Positions 17,979 through 26,621 of a stretch of 64,000 nucleotides of DNA are shown piece after piece. The stretch is taken from assembly GCA_963844635.1 (NCBI GenBank), contig CAWJPD010000005.1, positions 434,001 to 498,000 on the forward strand, given 5' to 3'. Position numbers and translations under genes: made by a program. The stretch's first letter is position 1, and each line of letters opens with the position of its first letter. This DNA comes from JAJPKK01 sp963844635. Its GTDB lineage: Bacteria > Pseudomonadota > Alphaproteobacteria > Rhizobiales > Xanthobacteraceae. The notes below the pieces were generated by a model. It did not search any database, was not told the origin of the DNA, and was given only the letters and a program-made list of their open reading frames with translations.

Positions 17979-19331
17979 ATGGCCATTCACACCAACAAGG
18001 ATTTTTCGGTGCTGCCCCCGCCGTCTACCCAAGCTTGGGGGGCCGACGGACGCGCGCTCGACGGCGTGCGCATCCTCGATTTCACTCACGTGCAGTCGGG
18101 GCCGACCTGCACCCAGCTTCTCGCCTATATGGGCGCCGACGTGATCAAGGTGGAGCGGCCCGGCATCGGCGACATTACCCGCGGACAGCTTCGCGATGTG
18201 AAAGGAGCGGATAGCCTCTATTTCACGATGCTCAATGGCAGCAAGCGTTCGATCACGATCAACTCCAAGCACGCGAAAGGCAAAGAGATCCTGGAACGGC
18301 TCGTGAAGCAATGCGACGTGCTGGTCGAGAACTTCGCGCCCGGCGCGCTCGACCGCATGGGATTGACTTTCGAGCACATCCACAAGCTCAATCCGCGCAT
18401 GATCGTCGCCTCGGTGAAAGGGTTTGGCCCCGGCCCCTATGAGGACTGCAAGGTTTACGAGAACGTCGCGCAATGCGCCGGCGGCTCGGCCTCGACGACC
18501 GGCTTCCGGGATGGCCCGCCGCTGGTGACGGGCGCCCAGATCGGCGATTCCGGGACCGGCCTGCACCTCGCGCTCGGCATCGTCAGCGCTCTCTACCAGC
18601 GCATCCGGACCGGGCGCGGCCAAAGGGTGCTGTGCGCGATGCAGGACGGCGTACTCAATCTCGCGCGCGTCAAGCTGCGCGATCAGCAGCGGCTCAAGCA
18701 CGGCCCGCTCACCGAATACAGCCAGTATGGCGAAGGCGTCGCGTTCGGAGCAGCGACGCCGCGTGCCGGCAACGATTCCGGCGGCGGCCAGCCGGGCTGG
18801 ATTCTCAAGTGCAAAGGCTGGGAGACCGATCCCAATGCCTACATTTATTTCATTACCCAGGCCCCGGTGTGGGGGCCGATCTGCGATCTGATCGGAAAGC
18901 CGGACTGGAAGACCGATCCCGATTATGCAACGCCGCCGGCGCGGCTGCCACGGCTCATGCAGATTTTCGCCACCATCGAGGAGTGGACGATGACCAAGAC
19001 CAAGTTCGAGGTCATGGACATCTGCAACGAGCACGACATTCCTGTCGGACCGATCCTCTCGATGAAGGAAATCGCCGAGGAGAAGTCGCTGCGCGACACC
19101 GGTACCGTGGTCGAGGTCGACCATCCGACGCGAGGCGCGTATCTGACCGTGGGCAATCCGATCAAACTTTCGGACTCGGTCGCCGACGTGCGGCGCTCAC
19201 CGCTGCTCGGCGAACATACCGACGAGATTCTTACCCAGGTGCTCGGTTATTCCGACGACGAGGTCGCCGAAATCCGCAAGTCCGGCGCCATCACCGCGCC
19301 GGACAAGCCCGCCAAGGCGGAAGCCGCCTGA
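17979..19331 (+). CDS. frc: Formyl-CoA:oxalate CoA-transferase
   Basis: A 450-residue class III (CaiB/BaiF) CoA-transferase that moves CoA from formyl-CoA to oxalate, regenerating oxalyl-CoA and releasing formate. Landmarks are the N-terminal RILDFTHVQSGPTCTQ, the catalytic Asp in GAQIGDSGTGLHLA (about residue 190) and the glycine-rich loop FGAATPRAGNDSGGGQPG typical of formyl-CoA transferases. The start is the ATG at 17979 with GAGAGGAAA upstream; a TTG two codons earlier is unlikely. It is followed by a strong terminator. Confidence 0.95.
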   Translation: MAIHTNKDFSVLPPPSTQAWGADGRALDGVRILDFTHVQSGPTCTQLLAYMGADVIKVERPGIGDITRGQLRDVKGADSLYFTMLNGSKRSITINSKHAKGKEILERLVKQCDVLVENFAPGALDRMGLTFEHIHKLNPRMIVASVKGFGPGPYEDCKVYENVAQCAGGSASTTGFRDGPPLVTGAQIGDSGTGLHLALGIVSALYQRIRTGRGQRVLCAMQDGVLNLARVKLRDQQRLKHGPLTEYSQYGEGVAFGAATPRAGNDSGGGQPGWILKCKGWETDPNAYIYFITQAPVWGPICDLIGKPDWKTDPDYATPPARLPRLMQIFATIEEWTMTKTKFEVMDICNEHDIPVGPILSMKEIAEEKSLRDTGTVVEVDHPTRGAYLTVGNPIKLSDSVADVRRSPLLGEHTDEILTQVLGYSDDEVAEIRKSGAITAPDKPAKAEAA

Positions 19332-19350
19332 CCCGGCATCGTCGAACTGT

Positions 19351-19388
19351 GGCCGGTCTCCTCCTGCGAGGGTGACCGGCCGCTTTTG
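19351..19388 (+). terminator. Rho-independent terminator after frc
   Basis: Stem GGCCGGTC / GACCGGCC with a 15-base loop, then GCTTTTGTT. It ends the GntR-oxc-frc transcript before the formyltransferase-fhs pair. Confidence 0.75.
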
Positions 19389-19474
19389 TTCCTGTAACCG
19401 TTGATGCAATAAGGGCCGCCGCTCGGGCGGCCGCGGCCGATATCCTTTGCCGGTCGCTGATGCGAGGGGGAGTG

Positions 19475-20404
19475 ATGCGTATCGTGGTTCACGGCCAGCA
19501 GGCCTTCGGCAAAGCCGTGCTGGAAGCCTTGCTCAAGCGTGGCGACGAAGTCGTCGCCGTTTATGTTGCGCCCGAAAAACCCGGGCAGAAAGCCGATCCG
19601 CTCAAGGAGGCGGCGCTCGCGGCAAAGCTCCCGGTGAAACAGCCCGCCTCCTACCGCAAGCCGGAGGTGGCGGACGAATTCCGCGTGCTCAAGCCGGACC
19701 TTCAGGTGATGGCGTTCGTGACGCTGTTCGTACCCGACGAGTTCCTGAACATTCCGACCTATGGGTCGATCCAGTATCATCCCTCCCTGCTGCCGAAATA
19801 CCGCGGTCCCAGCGCGATCAACTGGCCGATCATTCTCGGCGACGCCGAGACGGGGCTATCGATCTTCTGGCCCGATAACGGGCTCGATACCGGCGACGTG
19901 CTGCTGCAAAAGAAAACGCCGGTCAGCGCGACCGACTCGCTCGGCAGCGTCTATTTCGACCGCCTGTTCCCGATGGGCGTTGACGCCATGCTGGAGGCGG
20001 TCGACCTCGTCAAGGCCGGCAAGGCGCCACGCATCAAGCAGGACGAGTCCGCGGCGACCTATGAGGGCCGCTGCACCGAGGCCAATGCCCGCATCGACTG
20101 GGGCAAGCCCTGGCGGCAAATTCACAATCTCATTCGCGGCTGCAACCCGGCCCCCGCCGCGTGGACGACGCTCGACGGCAAGACCTTGCAGATTTTCGAG
20201 GCGACGCCGCTCCCGGCCCGCGATCCGAAAGGAATCGGCGGCAAGATGGGCGAGATCGTCGCTGTCGAGGGCGACGGCTTCACCGTGGTGTGCGCCGATG
20301 GCCGCATCAAGGTGCTGCGCGTGCGTGCGGCCGAAGGCGCAAAAGTCGGCGCCGCCGAATACGCCGCCGGAATCAATCTTTCAACAGGTACGAGGCTCGT
20401 ATGA
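19475..20404 (+). CDS. Formyltransferase-fold protein resembling the hydrolase domain of 10-formyl-THF dehydrogenase
   Basis: A 309-residue protein. The N-terminal Rossmann-like formyltransferase domain has the signature YHPSLLPKYRGPSAINWPI (catalytic His, SLLP.YRG loop) and the catalytic Asp in SIFWPDNGLDTGDVLLQK. The C-terminal domain is the Fmt-like OB fold. The text around SAINW..I.GD..TGLSIFW.D.GLDTGD is closer to the N-terminal domain of 10-formyltetrahydrofolate dehydrogenase than to ordinary methionyl-tRNA formyltransferase. It may hydrolyse or transfer formyl groups from 10-formyl-THF. Its stop overlaps the fhs start (ATGA), so the two act together. Confidence 0.85.
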   Translation: MRIVVHGQQAFGKAVLEALLKRGDEVVAVYVAPEKPGQKADPLKEAALAAKLPVKQPASYRKPEVADEFRVLKPDLQVMAFVTLFVPDEFLNIPTYGSIQYHPSLLPKYRGPSAINWPIILGDAETGLSIFWPDNGLDTGDVLLQKKTPVSATDSLGSVYFDRLFPMGVDAMLEAVDLVKAGKAPRIKQDESAATYEGRCTEANARIDWGKPWRQIHNLIRGCNPAPAAWTTLDGKTLQIFEATPLPARDPKGIGGKMGEIVAVEGDGFTVVCADGRIKVLRVRAAEGAKVGAAEYAAGINLSTGTRLV

Positions 20405-22131
20405 CACCCGCCGCTCCCCAACAGAAGGTCTCCCCGCCGGTCAACCAGCATGCGGCGCCGAAGAGCGATATCGAGATCGCCCAAGCGGCGCACAAGCGGC
20501 CGATCATCGAGATCGCCCGCGAACGCCTCGGCATCGCGCCAGAACAGATCGAGCCTTACGGCCATTACAAGGCCAAGCTGTCGATGGATTTTGTCCGGTC
20601 GCTGAAAGACCGTCGCAATGGCAAGTTGATCCTGGTGACGGCGATCACGCCGACACCGGCCGGCGAAGGCAAGACGACGACCACGGTCGGACTGACCGAC
20701 GCGCTCAACTACATCGGCAAGAAGGCCATGCTGTGCATCCGCGAGCCGAGCCTCGGCCCGTGCTTCGGCATGAAGGGCGGAGCGGCCGGCGGCGGCTATG
20801 CGCAGGTGGTGCCGATGGAGGATATCAACCTCCATTTCACCGGCGACCTCCATGCCATTGGCGCCGCCAATAACCTGCTCGCGGCGCTGATCGACAATCA
20901 CATCTATTGGGGCAACTCGCTCGGTATCGACGCCCGCCGCATCACTTGGCGCCGCGCCATCGACATGAATGATCGCTCGCTGCGCTCGATGGTGTCGTCG
21001 CTTGGCGGCGTCGGCAACGGGTTCCCGCGTGAGGACGGTTTCGACATTACGGTCGCCTCCGAGGTGATGGCGATCTTCTGCCTTGCCCGCGACATCGATG
21101 ATCTCAAGCATCGCTTGGCCAACATCATCGTGGGCTACACGCGCGACCGCAAACCGGTGCGCGCCGGCGACCTCAAGGCTCAGGGGCCGATGGCGGCGCT
21201 GCTCAAGGATGCGCTGGCGCCGAACCTCGTGCAGACGCTCGAAGGCACGCCCGCCTTCATCCATGGCGGCCCCTTCGCCAACATCGCCCATGGCTGCAAC
21301 TCGGTGCTGGCGACGACGACCGCGCTCAAGCTCGCCGACTATGTCGTCACCGAATGCGGGTTCGGCGCCGACCTCGGCGGCGAGAAGTTTCTTGACATCA
21401 AGTGCCGCAAGACCGGCCTCGCGCCGGACTGCGCCGTCGTGGTCGCGACCATCCGCGCGCTGAAAATGCATGGCGGCGTCAAGAAGGACGATCTCAAGGC
21501 CGAGAACGTAAAGGCGCTCGAAGCCGGCATGTCCAATCTCGAACGTCACATCGAAAACCTGCACAAGTTCGGTCTTGTCCCGGTGGTTTCGATCAATCGG
21601 TTCAGCTTCGACACCGACGCCGAGATCGAGGTGGTGAAATCGCGTTGCGCAAAACTCGGCGTCGAGGCGCTGATGGCGGACCATTGGGCCTTGGGCGGTC
21701 AGGGAGCGGCCGACGTTGCGCGCGCTGTCGTCAAGGTGGCCGAGAGCGGCAAGAGCAAGCTCAAGCTGCTCTATCCCGATGAAATGCCGCTGCTCGAAAA
21801 GATCCGCACCATCGCCCGGGAAATCTATCGCGCGAGCGATATCGCGGTCGAAAAGTCGGTGCGCGACCAGCTCGCCTCGTTCGAAGCGATGGGGTTCGGA
21901 AAGCTGCCGGTCTGCATTGCGAAGACCCAGTACAGCTTCTCGACCAATCCCGACGCCAAGGGCGCGCCGGAAGGCCACGTCATACCGGTGCGCGAGGTGC
22001 GCCTCTCCGCCGGTGCCGAGTTCGTTGTTGTCATCTGCGGCGAAATCATGACGATGCCGGGCTTGCCCAAGGTGCCGTCGGCCAACTCGATCGATGTCGG
22101 CTCGGACGGCAAGATCGTCGGCTTGTTCTGA
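20401..22131 (+). CDS. fhs: Formate-tetrahydrofolate ligase
   Basis: A 576-residue enzyme making 10-formyl-THF from formate, ATP and THF. It shows the P-loop TPTPAGEGKTTTTVGL (about 78-93), the family motif REPSLGPCFGMKGGAAGGGYAQVVP, and NLHFTGDLHAIGAANNLLAA. An extended N-terminus of about 25 residues precedes the conserved region. The ATG overlaps the stop of the preceding formyltransferase-like gene by 4 bp. It lets formate released by frc, or from formaldehyde oxidation, enter folate one-carbon metabolism. Confidence 0.96.
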   Translation: MTPAAPQQKVSPPVNQHAAPKSDIEIAQAAHKRPIIEIARERLGIAPEQIEPYGHYKAKLSMDFVRSLKDRRNGKLILVTAITPTPAGEGKTTTTVGLTDALNYIGKKAMLCIREPSLGPCFGMKGGAAGGGYAQVVPMEDINLHFTGDLHAIGAANNLLAALIDNHIYWGNSLGIDARRITWRRAIDMNDRSLRSMVSSLGGVGNGFPREDGFDITVASEVMAIFCLARDIDDLKHRLANIIVGYTRDRKPVRAGDLKAQGPMAALLKDALAPNLVQTLEGTPAFIHGGPFANIAHGCNSVLATTTALKLADYVVTECGFGADLGGEKFLDIKCRKTGLAPDCAVVVATIRALKMHGGVKKDDLKAENVKALEAGMSNLERHIENLHKFGLVPVVSINRFSFDTDAEIEVVKSRCAKLGVEALMADHWALGGQGAADVARAVVKVAESGKSKLKLLYPDEMPLLEKIRTIAREIYRASDIAVEKSVRDQLASFEAMGFGKLPVCIAKTQYSFSTNPDAKGAPEGHVIPVREVRLSAGAEFVVVICGEIMTMPGLPKVPSANSIDVGSDGKIVGLF

Positions 22132-22658
22132 TCCGCGGGCACCTGTGCGACCGGCCGGCACGCGGCAGCCCCGGCGCGGTCGCCAGTCTCGCACACAGAT
22201 GAGTGTCTGCACCGCGTCGGCAGGGATGCCGGCGCGCCGGTTCGGATCGCGTTCGGATGAAGTCTTTCTTGTGACCCGTCATTTGCCTCGCAGTGCGCCT
22301 GCCGGTGGGGTCCGCCCGATTGCTTGCGCTACGCAAAGGCTCCTCTGCCCGCCTGCGGGCGACGGTCCTGCTCGAAGCCGGTTTTCCTCGACGACGCCTC
22401 GGCACGGGTAACAAGGTTGGAAGCTGCGAAGGCTGATCAGGACGGTTCCGGTCCGAATATTCCCGGGGTCGTGTTGGTCATGGGAACTCGCGTCAACCGC
22501 TTCCATAACAAGCTAAATCAGGCTTGCCCCAGCTGCAACTGTTCGGGAAGCTTACCAAAATTTAATGCTCTGGTCAGCATGCGGAAAGGCACTCTTCCCC
22601 ATCTAAGGCGCAACGGCGCTTGCGAAGCGCTTTCAAACTTCGAATGGAGCCAAGAAAC
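22132..22658. other. Intergenic region fhs-degP, no gene seen
   Basis: About 530 bp. A weak inverted repeat GCGACCG / CGGTCGC stands 15 bp after fhs with a long loop and no T-run. The rest is unstructured to my eye; the degP promoter must lie near the right end. Confidence 0.45.
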
Positions 22659-24206
22659 ATGTCTGCGAGCGCATTTCGTGCATCGGCGCATCGCCTGCTG
22701 CCCAAGCGTCGGGTTGTTTTGCTTGCGACCGTGGCCGGCTTTGCCGCCCTGGTATATGGCGATTTCGGTCTCGCGCCCCGGACGGCTTTGCTGACGCCTG
22801 CGTATGCGCAGTCCCAGCTTGTGCAGCATCCTGTCGGGTTCGCCGACATCGTCGAGAAGGTCAAGCCAGCCGTCATTTCCGTGAAGGTGCGGATGAATGC
22901 GGGCAGCGGCCAGAGCCAGAACGAGGACAATCCGCTGCGCGGCTCCCCCTTCGAGGATTTCTTCCGACGTTTCGGGCTGCCGGATGGCGGCGGCGGTCAA
23001 CGCTTCGGCTTTGGCCGGCCCGATGACGACCAGCCGGCTGCGCCGCGGCAGCGCCGCCAGTTCACCATGGGACAGGGCTCCGGTTTCTTCATCTCGGCCG
23101 ATGGCTATGCGGTGACCAATAACCACGTCGTCGACAAGGCGGAACATGTCGATGTCACGACCGATGACGGCAAGACCTACACCGCCAAGGTGATCGGAAC
23201 CGATTCTCGAACCGACATCGCCCTGATCAAGGTCGACGGCCGCAACGACTTTCCGTTCGTCCAACTGTCGGGCAAGAGCCCGCGCATCGGCGATTGGGTT
23301 CTCGCGGTCGGCAATCCGTTCGGCCTCGGTGGCACCGTGACGGCCGGCATTGTGTCCGCTCGTGGCCGCGACATCGGCGCCGGCCCCTATGACGACTTCA
23401 TCCAGATCGATGCGGCCGTAAACAAGGGCAATTCCGGCGGTCCGACCTTCGACATGGAGGGGAACGTCATCGGCGTGAACACCGCGATCTTCTCGCCGTC
23501 CGGCGGCAATGTCGGCATCGCCTTCGACATCCCCGCGGACACCGTGAAGTCGGTGGTCGACCAGCTGAAAGATCGTGGCACCGTCACGCGCGGATGGATC
23601 GGCGTTCAGATTCAGCCGGTGACCGGCGAAATCGCCGAGAGCCTCAATCTCAAGAATGCGCGCGGCGCGCTGGTTGCCGAGCCGCAACCCGGCAGTCCCG
23701 CCCAGCGGGCGGGGATCAAGGCCGGCGACGTGATCGTGTCGGTGAACGGCGACATGGTCGAGGATGCCCGTACGCTGGCGCGCCGGATCGGCGCTCTTGC
23801 TCCGGGGACCTCGGTGAAGCTCGGGATCGTCCGCAATGGGCGCGAGGACAACATCACCTTGACGCTCGGCGAGCTGCCGCGCGAGCTGCGGACCGGCGCC
23901 AATGAGCAGCGTGAACGCGAGGCGCCCGCGGCAAGCGAGGTGCCGAAGCTCGGCCTGTCGCTTGCTCCCTCACGCAACGGCGGCGACGGCGTCGTGGTGA
24001 CCGAGGTCGATCCCAATGGCGCGTCGGCGGATCGTTTCCAGACCGGCGATGTGATCCTCGACATCAACGGCAAGGCGGTTTCGACGCCGGCGGACGTCCG
24101 CAAGGCTGTTGCGGACGCGCAGGCGGGTGGTCGCAAGACGGTCCTGATGCGGGTGAAATCGGGCAACGGAACGCGCTTCGTCGCCATCCCGATCGGCAAT
24201 GCCTAA
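22659..24206 (+). CDS. degP: Periplasmic Do-type serine protease/chaperone
   Basis: A 515-residue HtrA protease. Signal/anchor sequence about residues 18-50 (ending AYAQ). Trypsin-like domain with the triad His156 (TNNHVV), Asp186 (SRTDIAL) and Ser259 (KGNSGGP), then two PDZ domains (about 310-400 and 425-515, with RGWIGVQIQPVT and GVVVTEVDPNGASA). A Q/G-rich loop lies between residues 80 and 135. The start at 22659 has GGAG 9 bases upstream. It is followed by a two-component system, an arrangement common in alphaproteobacteria for envelope stress. Confidence 0.94.
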   Translation: MSASAFRASAHRLLPKRRVVLLATVAGFAALVYGDFGLAPRTALLTPAYAQSQLVQHPVGFADIVEKVKPAVISVKVRMNAGSGQSQNEDNPLRGSPFEDFFRRFGLPDGGGGQRFGFGRPDDDQPAAPRQRRQFTMGQGSGFFISADGYAVTNNHVVDKAEHVDVTTDDGKTYTAKVIGTDSRTDIALIKVDGRNDFPFVQLSGKSPRIGDWVLAVGNPFGLGGTVTAGIVSARGRDIGAGPYDDFIQIDAAVNKGNSGGPTFDMEGNVIGVNTAIFSPSGGNVGIAFDIPADTVKSVVDQLKDRGTVTRGWIGVQIQPVTGEIAESLNLKNARGALVAEPQPGSPAQRAGIKAGDVIVSVNGDMVEDARTLARRIGALAPGTSVKLGIVRNGREDNITLTLGELPRELRTGANEQREREAPAASEVPKLGLSLAPSRNGGDGVVVTEVDPNGASADRFQTGDVILDINGKAVSTPADVRKAVADAQAGGRKTVLMRVKSGNGTRFVAIPIGNA

Positions 24207-24262
24207 TTCGTAATGGGACTGCGCCGCTCCATGTGTCGCCCCACGGCGGTGCGGTCTCGTCG

Positions 24263-24284
24263 GGGACGGGCTTCGGCCCGTCCC
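24263..24284 (+). terminator. UUCG hairpin after degP
   Basis: Perfect stem GGGACGGGC / GCCCGTCCC closed by a TTCG tetraloop, about 57 bp after the degP stop. No T-run follows, so it may act as a Rho-independent terminator only weakly or as an RNA-stabilising end. Confidence 0.6.
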
Positions 24285-24504
24285 TACAGTCATTATCACT
24301 GATCAACGGATGAGGTGGACGCGCACCGATTTGTCCCCATATCTGGTCGAGGAACCACAGAACCCGGCATCCATCGCCCCCGCTGGGTCTATGGTGGGGG
24401 GGCGGTGGGCAAGCCCGCCGCCCTTTCCGTTTGCGGTCGCCCGTGCGTCGTGCGCGCCCGATTCCGGCAGTGCCGCGAGGAGCTGATTCTCGGCGGTGGC
24501 ATCT

Positions 24505-25185
24505 ATGCGTTTGCTGATTATCGAGGACGATCGGGACGCGGCAGAGTATCTCCTCAAGGCCTTCCGCGAGGTCGGGCACGTGGCCGACATTGTCGGCGAC
24601 GGGGAGGAGGGCTTGGGGTTGGCACTTGACGGCGGCTACGATGTCCTGATCATCGATCGCATGCTTCCGAAGCTCGATGGGCTCGCCGTGATCGGACGAC
24701 TGCGGGCGCAGAACATTTCCACGCCGGCCCTGATCCTGTCGGCACTGGGCGCCGTCGACGACCGCGTCAGGGGCTTGCGGGCCGGCGGCGACGACTATCT
24801 GCCGAAGCCCTATTCCTTTGCCGAACTCTTGGCCCGCATCGAGGTGCTGGCGCGGCGCCACGCCGGTCGAGGCGAAGGCACCCAGTACAAGGTCGCCGAC
24901 CTCGAACTCGATCGCCTCTCCCATCGCGTCGTCCGCGGCAAGGAAGAGATATTGCTCCAGCCGCGGGAATTCAGGTTATTGGAATATCTCATGAAGCATG
25001 CCGGCCAAGTGGTCACCAGGACGATGCTGCTTGAGAATGTCTGGGACTATCATTTCGATCCGCAAACGAATGTCATCGACGTGCACATCTCGCGGCTGCG
25101 CTCCAAGATCGACAAGGGCTTCGCGCAGCCGCTGCTGCACACGGTGCGTGGCGCAGGGTATATGATCCGTGACAGCAATCGGTAA
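24505..25185 (+). CDS. OmpR/PhoB-family response regulator
   Basis: A 226-residue two-domain regulator. Receiver domain about residues 1-120 with acidic pocket EDD (7-9), phospho-acceptor Asp51 (IIDRMLPKLDG) and Lys in DDYLPKPYSF. Winged-helix DNA-binding domain about 130-225, ending with the typical TVRGAGYMIRD. I prefer the ATG at 24505 to a GTG three codons earlier. Its last 17 bases overlap the histidine kinase gene, so they form one operon. The signal is unknown; proximity to degP suggests envelope stress. Confidence 0.92.
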   Translation: MRLLIIEDDRDAAEYLLKAFREVGHVADIVGDGEEGLGLALDGGYDVLIIDRMLPKLDGLAVIGRLRAQNISTPALILSALGAVDDRVRGLRAGGDDYLPKPYSFAELLARIEVLARRHAGRGEGTQYKVADLELDRLSHRVVRGKEEILLQPREFRLLEYLMKHAGQVVTRTMLLENVWDYHFDPQTNVIDVHISRLRSKIDKGFAQPLLHTVRGAGYMIRDSNR

Positions 25186-26602
25186 ACTGCTGCGAACGAC
25201 CGCATTCCAGCTGACGCTGCTCTATCTCGGAGTATTTGCGTTATTTGCAGCGTTCCTGCTCGGATATTTTGCCCTCAACACGCGCCGCCTCATCAACGAA
25301 CAGATCGTCACCATCGTCGATGCCGAGGTCGAAGCGCTCGCCAACCAATACAACCAGTCCGGTATCAGGCGGCTCGTCAACATCATCGAGATACGCTCAC
25401 GCCGGCCGGGATCGAGCCTTTACCTCGTCACTACGCCGACCGGCGAAGGTTTGGCAGGCAACGTGGGATCGCTCGAACCGGGAATCCTTGAACAACAGGG
25501 ATTTGTCGAAACCGCCTATCGTCGCCTCGAGGAGCCGGAAACGGCCGAGCACGACGCCCTGGTACGGGTAGCGCGGTTTCCCGGCGGCATCCGCGTCCTC
25601 GTCGGGCGCGACCTCGAGGAGCGCGCGCGCATGCTCCACATCGTTGCGCTGGCTGCGCGCTGGTCGGTGGCGCTTGTCGCGGTTCTCGGCATTATCGGTG
25701 GCGTGTTCGTCAGCCGTCGCGTTCTCAATCGGGTTGAGGCAATGAGCGGAACGGCACAGACCATCATGGCGGGCGATCTCTCAGGCAGGCTTTCGGTGAT
25801 CGGCACCGGGGACGAATTCGACCGGCTCGCCTCCAATCTCAATGGCATGCTGGAGCGCATCGATTCGCTGATGCGCGGCCTCAAGGAGGTCACGGACAAT
25901 GTCGCGCACGATCTCAAGACACCGCTGACCCGGCTGCGCAACCGCTGCGAAGAAGCATTGCGCACGGCAAAGACGGAACAAGATTACCGGCGCGCGCTCG
26001 AACAGACGATCGAGGAATTGGTCGGTCTCATCCGCACATTCGATGCCTTGCTGATGATCGCGCGCGCCGAATCCGGAGAAGTGCGCGAGGGTATGGCCGA
26101 ATTCGATGTCGGCGATGTGGCGCGCGACGTGAGCGAGCTTTACGAGCCGCTGGCCGAGGACCGCGGGTTGAAGCTCGCCGTCAACGTCGCCGAACCGGCT
26201 GCGCTGAACGGCAATCGCGAACTGGTCAGCCAAGCGCTGGCGAACCTCGTCGACAACGCGATCAAATATGCGGCTCCGAAGCCGGCGGCCATCAACGGCC
26301 ACGCCGCGGCTCCGGCGGAAATGCCCGGCATTCTCGTCAGCGCAAGCGCCGACAAGGACCACATCGTGCTGACTGTCAGCGATCATGGTCCCGGCATTCC
26401 CGAAGGCGAACGGTCCCGCGTGGTGGACCGCTTCGTGCGTCTGGAGCAGAGCCGATCGCAGCCTGGCTCCGGGCTCGGGCTGAGCCTCGTTTCGGCGGTC
26501 GCGCGCCTTCATGGTGGCGAGCTCAAGCTCGAGGACAACGGTCCGGGACTGCGGGCGAAGATCGCCCTGCCGCGCACCGACAGGTCGCGGCGCGCCGCCT
26601 GA
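25169..26602 (+). CDS. Membrane sensor histidine kinase
   Basis: A 477-residue kinase, partner of the preceding regulator. Transmembrane segments about 13-34 and 162-182 enclose a periplasmic domain of about 125 residues; HAMP about 183-235; H-box with His247 (NVAHDLKTPLTRL); catalytic ATPase domain with N-box LVDNAIKYA, G1 SDHGPGIP and G2 GSGLGLSL. A Pro/Ala-rich insert (about 375-390) lies after the N-box. The start is the GTG at 25169 inside the regulator gene. The periplasmic domain has no motif I recognise. Confidence 0.92.
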   Translation: MTAIGKLLRTTAFQLTLLYLGVFALFAAFLLGYFALNTRRLINEQIVTIVDAEVEALANQYNQSGIRRLVNIIEIRSRRPGSSLYLVTTPTGEGLAGNVGSLEPGILEQQGFVETAYRRLEEPETAEHDALVRVARFPGGIRVLVGRDLEERARMLHIVALAARWSVALVAVLGIIGGVFVSRRVLNRVEAMSGTAQTIMAGDLSGRLSVIGTGDEFDRLASNLNGMLERIDSLMRGLKEVTDNVAHDLKTPLTRLRNRCEEALRTAKTEQDYRRALEQTIEELVGLIRTFDALLMIARAESGEVREGMAEFDVGDVARDVSELYEPLAEDRGLKLAVNVAEPAALNGNRELVSQALANLVDNAIKYAAPKPAAINGHAAAPAEMPGILVSASADKDHIVLTVSDHGPGIPEGERSRVVDRFVRLEQSRSQPGSGLGLSLVSAVARLHGGELKLEDNGPGLRAKIALPRTDRSRRAA

Positions 26603-26621
26603 CATCGCTGGCGGGCCGCCG

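Noticed and set aside
16200..19124. A 974-codon open frame on the minus strand
   Set aside because: It lies exactly opposite oxc and frc, is full of His/Arg/Asp-Leu low-complexity text, has no domain, and arises from the high-GC codon bias of the real genes.
20122..22212. A 696-codon open frame on the minus strand
   Set aside because: Shadow of fhs and the formyltransferase gene; no recognisable protein.
22132..22658. A tRNA or small RNA in the fhs-degP gap
   Set aside because: No cloverleaf, no CCA end, no strong terminator or promoter pair; only a weak inverted repeat.
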